In this document: one piece after another, positions 6,691 through 9,281 of the stretch
Layout: every line of letters begins with the position of its first letter
How positions within the stretch are numbered: the first letter of the stretch is position 1
NCBI GenBank assembly: GCA_030597485.1
Contig: JAUVRU010000044.1
Location: 1-9,281, forward strand
Source: Anaerolineae bacterium
GTDB lineage: Bacteria; Chloroflexota; Anaerolineae; 4572-78; NAK82
Length of the DNA: 9,281 nt
Direction: 5' to 3'
Made by a program: the position numbers and the translations under genes
The notes under the pieces: generated by a model
Seen by the model: only the letters and a program-made list of their open reading frames with translations
Databases searched by the model: none
What the model was told of the DNA's origin: nothing

Positions 6691-8466
6691 CGCCTGAGGC
6701 AGAGAGCCGGTGGCCGCCCTATCAGCAGTTGGCAGCGTGAAATAGAAAGCACACCCTCCTCCTTCTACGCTCTCCGCCCAAATGCGGCCACCGTGAGCCT
6801 GGATGATATGCCGGGCGATAGCCAGTCCCAGACCGGTCCCCCCCCCACTGCGAGCCCGATCTGCCTTGTAGAAACGTTCAAAGATGCGAGGCAGGTCATC
6901 GGCCGCAATGCCCACTCCGGTGTCCTGCACCGAGATGATCACTTCGTCGGCCGCGGCCTGGGCGCTAACAGAGATACTGCCGCCTGGCGGTGTGAACTTA
7001 ATAGCGTTGTGTGCCAGATTGGCGACCACTTGCTGAACTCGCTCAGCGTCGGCCAACACCAGAGGCACGAGAGGGGGAAGCCGAATGGTCAGGGCTAGCC
7101 CGGCCCGTTCTGCCTGCGCCTGAAGCCGCTCCACAGGCGGAACGAGCAGATCAGCCACCTCGGTACCAACCAGCTTCAATGGCACCTGCCCTGACTCAGC
7201 ACGCGACAGTTCGAGCAGCTCTTGGACTATCTGCGTCATATCATCTACTTCAGTATCGATACGATCCAGGAAACGCTGAGCGGCCGGTGGGTCGTCCAAC
7301 GCGCCGTCCCTGAGCGTGTCCGCCAGAGCCTTCAATGAGGCCAGAGGCGTACGCAGTTCGTGGGATATGTTGCTGACAAAATCACGGCGTACAGTCTCCA
7401 GGTGTCGGACACGCGTCAAATCCTGGAGAATGAACAGGCACCTGGGATTGTCTCGCTCGTTGAGGGGAGTCACAATCACGCGCAGGAACAACCCAAGGTG
7501 GCCGATTTCCAGAGATGTCTCCTGTTGCTGACCCTGTTGGCGGCACATCTGCCCCACTTCGATGAGGTGATGATCACGTACCACCTGCGCGAGGGACTGC
7601 CCGGTAACGTTGGCCTCATCCAGTCCCAGAAGTCGGATTGCGGCTTGATTGATCAGCTGGACATGACCGGCTCCATCAACGTTTATCACGCCATCGGCCA
7701 TGTATTCCAACAAGGCATCCTGCTCATCCCGCTCCCTGGCCATTGCGGTGGCATGTTCCTGAAACCGGTCGGCCATCTCATTGAAAGCGTGCATGAGCCG
7801 ACCCAGTTCGTCATGCCTGGTAGGTATCACCCGGGCAGCCAGATCACCGGCGGCAAGGCGCCGGGTCGCCCCCAACAAACGACTCACGGATTGGGTGATA
7901 TGCCGGGCAATGGGTATGCCTGTCGCCACCGCCAACAGTACGGCCAGTGAAGTAGCTGCCACCAGCGTCAGACGCAGCTGATTCTGATGGTCAATCACCG
8001 GTTTGAGCGACAACGCCAGGCGCACGATCTTGGGCTCCTGGTCGTCGCTCATTCCCAGGGTGGCGACATACATCGTCTCTTCGCCCGATATGGGATCAGA
8101 GTCAATGGCGACGCCTTGCCCGGTGGCCAGTGCCCCTGCCACCTCGGGGCGAAACGACAGATCCTCTCCCATGCCATGGACAGCGGGCAACTGGGCCAGC
8201 ACGGCGCCGTCCGCCGCGATCACGGTGACCTGTGCTCCCAGATGGACCGCCCATTGCTGGGTCAACGCATCCAGCCCAACAGGCGACTCCCCGTGGGATG
8301 CCAGGATTTGGGACAGCAGCTGGGCCTCGGCTGCCAATCGGGATTGCAGATCAGCGGTTTCCACCGCCCGCTGACGGCCTGGCAAATAGAAGGTCAGAGC
8401 CAGCATCACCAACGCCACAAAGGCCGCGAAGTGAGCAGTAATGCGCCAGCCCAGCTTGTCTGACAT
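6685..8466 (-). CDS. PhoR-like membrane sensor histidine kinase
   Basis: This is the sensor of the adjacent two-component system: it autophosphorylates on histidine and passes phosphate to the regulator encoded just upstream. The 593-residue protein has TM1 (about 8-28), an extracytoplasmic domain (29-164) with VTVIAADGAVLA and RPEVAGAL segments typical of the Cache-like domain of PhoR/PnpS/ResE kinases, TM2 (165-184), HAMP (about 184-236), a PAS domain (about 247-350), HisKA with phospho-acceptor His369 in NISHELRTP, and HATPase_c with N-box Asn487, DTGVGI (515-520), FERFYK and the glycine box GGGTGLGLAI. All key residues are present, so it should be active. GAGGG lies 7 bases before the ATG, inside the end of the regulator gene. 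The input signal is unknown; phosphate is one option but no pst/pho genes are visible. The last codons overlap the convergent glycosyltransferase gene. Confidence 0.93.
   Translation of the reverse strand: MSDKLGWRITAHFAAFVALVMLALTFYLPGRQRAVETADLQSRLAAEAQLLSQILASHGESPVGLDALTQQWAVHLGAQVTVIAADGAVLAQLPAVHGMGEDLSFRPEVAGALATGQGVAIDSDPISGEETMYVATLGMSDDQEPKIVRLALSLKPVIDHQNQLRLTLVAATSLAVLLAVATGIPIARHITQSVSRLLGATRRLAAGDLAARVIPTRHDELGRLMHAFNEMADRFQEHATAMARERDEQDALLEYMADGVINVDGAGHVQLINQAAIRLLGLDEANVTGQSLAQVVRDHHLIEVGQMCRQQGQQQETSLEIGHLGLFLRVIVTPLNERDNPRCLFILQDLTRVRHLETVRRDFVSNISHELRTPLASLKALADTLRDGALDDPPAAQRFLDRIDTEVDDMTQIVQELLELSRAESGQVPLKLVGTEVADLLVPPVERLQAQAERAGLALTIRLPPLVPLVLADAERVQQVVANLAHNAIKFTPPGGSISVSAQAAADEVIISVQDTGVGIAADDLPRIFERFYKADRARSGGGTGLGLAIARHIIQAHGGRIWAESVEGGGCAFYFTLPTADRAATGSLPQAS
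6838..6846 (-). repeat. G9 homopolymer tract in the kinase glycine box
   Basis: There is a run of nine C on the + strand, which is nine G on the coding strand. It encodes three consecutive glycines (541-543) of the ATP-binding glycine box. It is the longest single-base run I noticed in the window. A one-base slip here would shift the frame and replace the last 50 or so residues. Confidence 0.9.
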
Positions 8467-8469
8467 CGA

Positions 8470-9189
8470 TCATCCCTCGAAACGGTAGCCGATACCTCGC
8501 ACTGTCACAATGCGGCTCGGGTGGGCCGGGTCGCGCTCAATTTTCTCTCGCAGCCACCGCACGTGCACGTCAACCGTGCGGCTGCCGCCGTCATACTCCC
8601 AGTCCCATACCCGCTCCAAGATCAGATCGCGCGAGAGCACGATGCCCCGATGGCGAGCCAGGAAGACAAGTAGGTCAAACTCTTTCGGCTTCAGGCGCAG
8701 CAGAGTCTGCGCGAGCGATACCTCATGGCGGGCCAGATCCATGGTCAAGTCATCAAACGTCAGGATGTCCTTGGAAGCATCTTCCGGCTTGGCACCATTC
8801 TCGGCCGCCACTTCCTCCCGGATGAGCCGCTCACGGCGTAACAGGGCCTTGACCCGGGCCAGCAGCTCGCGCATGCTGAAGGGCTTGGTCAGATAGTCAT
8901 CGGCGCCCACCTCAAGCCCCACGACTTTGTCTATCTCGTCAACACGAGCGGTCAGCATCAGGATGGGCACGTTCGTCTCCCTGCGCAGGATGCGGCAAAC
9001 TTCGATGCCGTCCAGGGAGGGCAGCATGATGTCCAGCACGATGAGATCCGGATGCTCACGACGAGCGACTTCCAAGGCAACCAGACCGTCAGCCGCCATA
9101 CACACCCCGTGGCCCTGCCGTGCTAGATTGTATTCCAGCGTCTCCAACAGGGTGGGATCATCCTCCACCACCAACACCTTGGTCTCCAC
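8470..9189 (-). CDS. OmpR/PhoB-family response regulator
   Basis: This is a DNA-binding transcription regulator activated by phosphorylation, 239 residues. The receiver domain (about 4-115) has the acidic pocket Glu9-Asp10-Asp11, phospho-acceptor Asp53 in [13 protein letters not shown], and switch residues Thr80, Tyr99 and Lys102 in DDYLTKPF. A linker of about 25 residues leads to a winged-helix output domain (about 140-239) with [32 protein letters not shown] and the terminal GIGYRFEG. The start is GTG at 9189, preceded by [17 protein letters not shown] fits the normal length of the family, whereas later GTG/TTG codons would cut into the first strand. The stop is 3 bp from the ATG of the histidine kinase, so the two form one operon and a cognate pair. 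The closest relatives by style are PhoB/ResD-type regulators; target genes cannot be deduced. Confidence 0.95.
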   Translation of the reverse strand: METKVLVVEDDPTLLETLEYNLARQGHGVCMAADGLVALEVARREHPDLIVLDIMLPSLDGIEVCRILRRETNVPILMLTARVDEIDKVVGLEVGADDYLTKPFSMRELLARVKALLRRERLIREEVAAENGAKPEDASKDILTFDDLTMDLARHEVSLAQTLLRLKPKEFDLLVFLARHRGIVLSRDLILERVWDWEYDGGSRTVDVHVRWLREKIERDPAHPSRIVTVRGIGYRFEG

Positions 9190-9281
9190 AACTCCTCCTA
9201 CCTTTCAGGGACGTGAAACATGTCCGCCAGAGATCCCGGATCAACCTGAGTGCGGACTCGCTGTGCGAACGACTGGCGTTC
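9190..9281 (-). promoter_or_regulatory. Upstream region of the two-component operon, with Shine-Dalgarno and dyad
   Basis: Reading the minus strand, AGGAGG (9194-9199) is 4 bases from the GTG start and is a near-perfect Shine-Dalgarno sequence. An imperfect inverted repeat GGACGT-GAAAC-ATGTCC spans 9209-9225 (as written on the + strand), about 20 bp upstream of the start, and could be an operator or a short leader hairpin. A TTGATC element further upstream resembles a -35 box but lacks a fitting -10, so I do not call a promoter. Two further small inverted repeats (9248-9259 and 9267-9281) lie at the window edge and may be chance. Confidence 0.4.

Noticed and set aside
6681..6694. Short inverted repeat GGCG/CGCC centred on the two convergent stop codons as a bidirectional terminator
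   Set aside because: It has only four pairs, with no flanking A- or T-tracts. It is too weak to call a terminator.
6806..7910. Thirteen-base direct repeat TGATATGCCGGGC near 6804 and 7897
   Set aside because: Both copies encode an A-R-H-I stretch of the kinase (after TM2 and in the glycine-box helix). The shared codons explain the match.
7360..7950. 196-residue open frame on the plus strand inside the kinase gene
   Set aside because: It is opposite the PAS, HAMP and HisKA coding region of the kinase, has no family features and no good start context.
9190..9281. Sigma-70 promoter for the two-component operon on the minus strand
   Set aside because: A TTGATC hexamer exists, but no hexamer at 16-18 bp spacing matches a -10 box by more than three bases.
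1..9281. CRISPR array, tRNA, rRNA, insertion sequence or phage genes
   Set aside because: I saw no regularly spaced repeats, RNA gene hallmarks, transposase motifs or terminal repeats. Coding is continuous apart from the short gaps described.

Overview
The window is GC-rich, densely coding bacterial DNA. It holds seven protein genes in two convergent blocks. The lipoprotein at the left edge has a lipobox followed by a long Val/Glu/Lys-repeating stalk, a style common in solute-binding lipoproteins of Chloroflexota (Anaerolineae/Caldilineae-type bacteria). I therefore favour a Chloroflexota origin. This rests on protein style only; no rRNA or tRNA is present to confirm it.

Block 1 (+ strand, 1-6690) reads like a carbohydrate-uptake and glycoside-metabolism operon. 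It begins with an ABC solute-binding lipoprotein whose 5' end lies outside the window. A 149-bp gap with a strong hairpin follows, then two MalF/MalG-type permeases 11 bp apart. After a further 90-bp gap come a GH13_18-type glycoside phosphorylase (GTG start) and a GT4-type glycosyltransferase, which overlap by ATGA. No transporter ATPase and no dedicated regulator is visible. The transporter plus phosphorylase set resembles E. coli ycjMNOP, whose YcjM is a glucosylglycerate phosphorylase. The glycosyltransferase looks like the group that includes mannosylglucosylglycerate synthases. The working hypothesis is a cassette for uptake, breakdown or remodelling of a glucosylglycerate-type compatible solute or a related glucoside. 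The enzyme families are well supported; the substrate is inferred.

Block 2 (- strand, 9189-6685) is a two-component system: an OmpR/PhoB-family response regulator followed 3 bp later by a PhoR-like membrane histidine kinase (TM, extracytoplasmic domain, TM, HAMP, PAS, HisKA, HATPase_c). The kinase stop codon lies inside the end of the glycosyltransferase gene, so the two blocks overlap tail-to-tail by 6 bp with no room for an ordinary intrinsic terminator. A run of nine G residues lies in the kinase ATP-binding glycine box.

The last 92 bp (9190-9281) is the upstream region of the response regulator. It carries a strong Shine-Dalgarno sequence and an imperfect dyad, but no convincing promoter.
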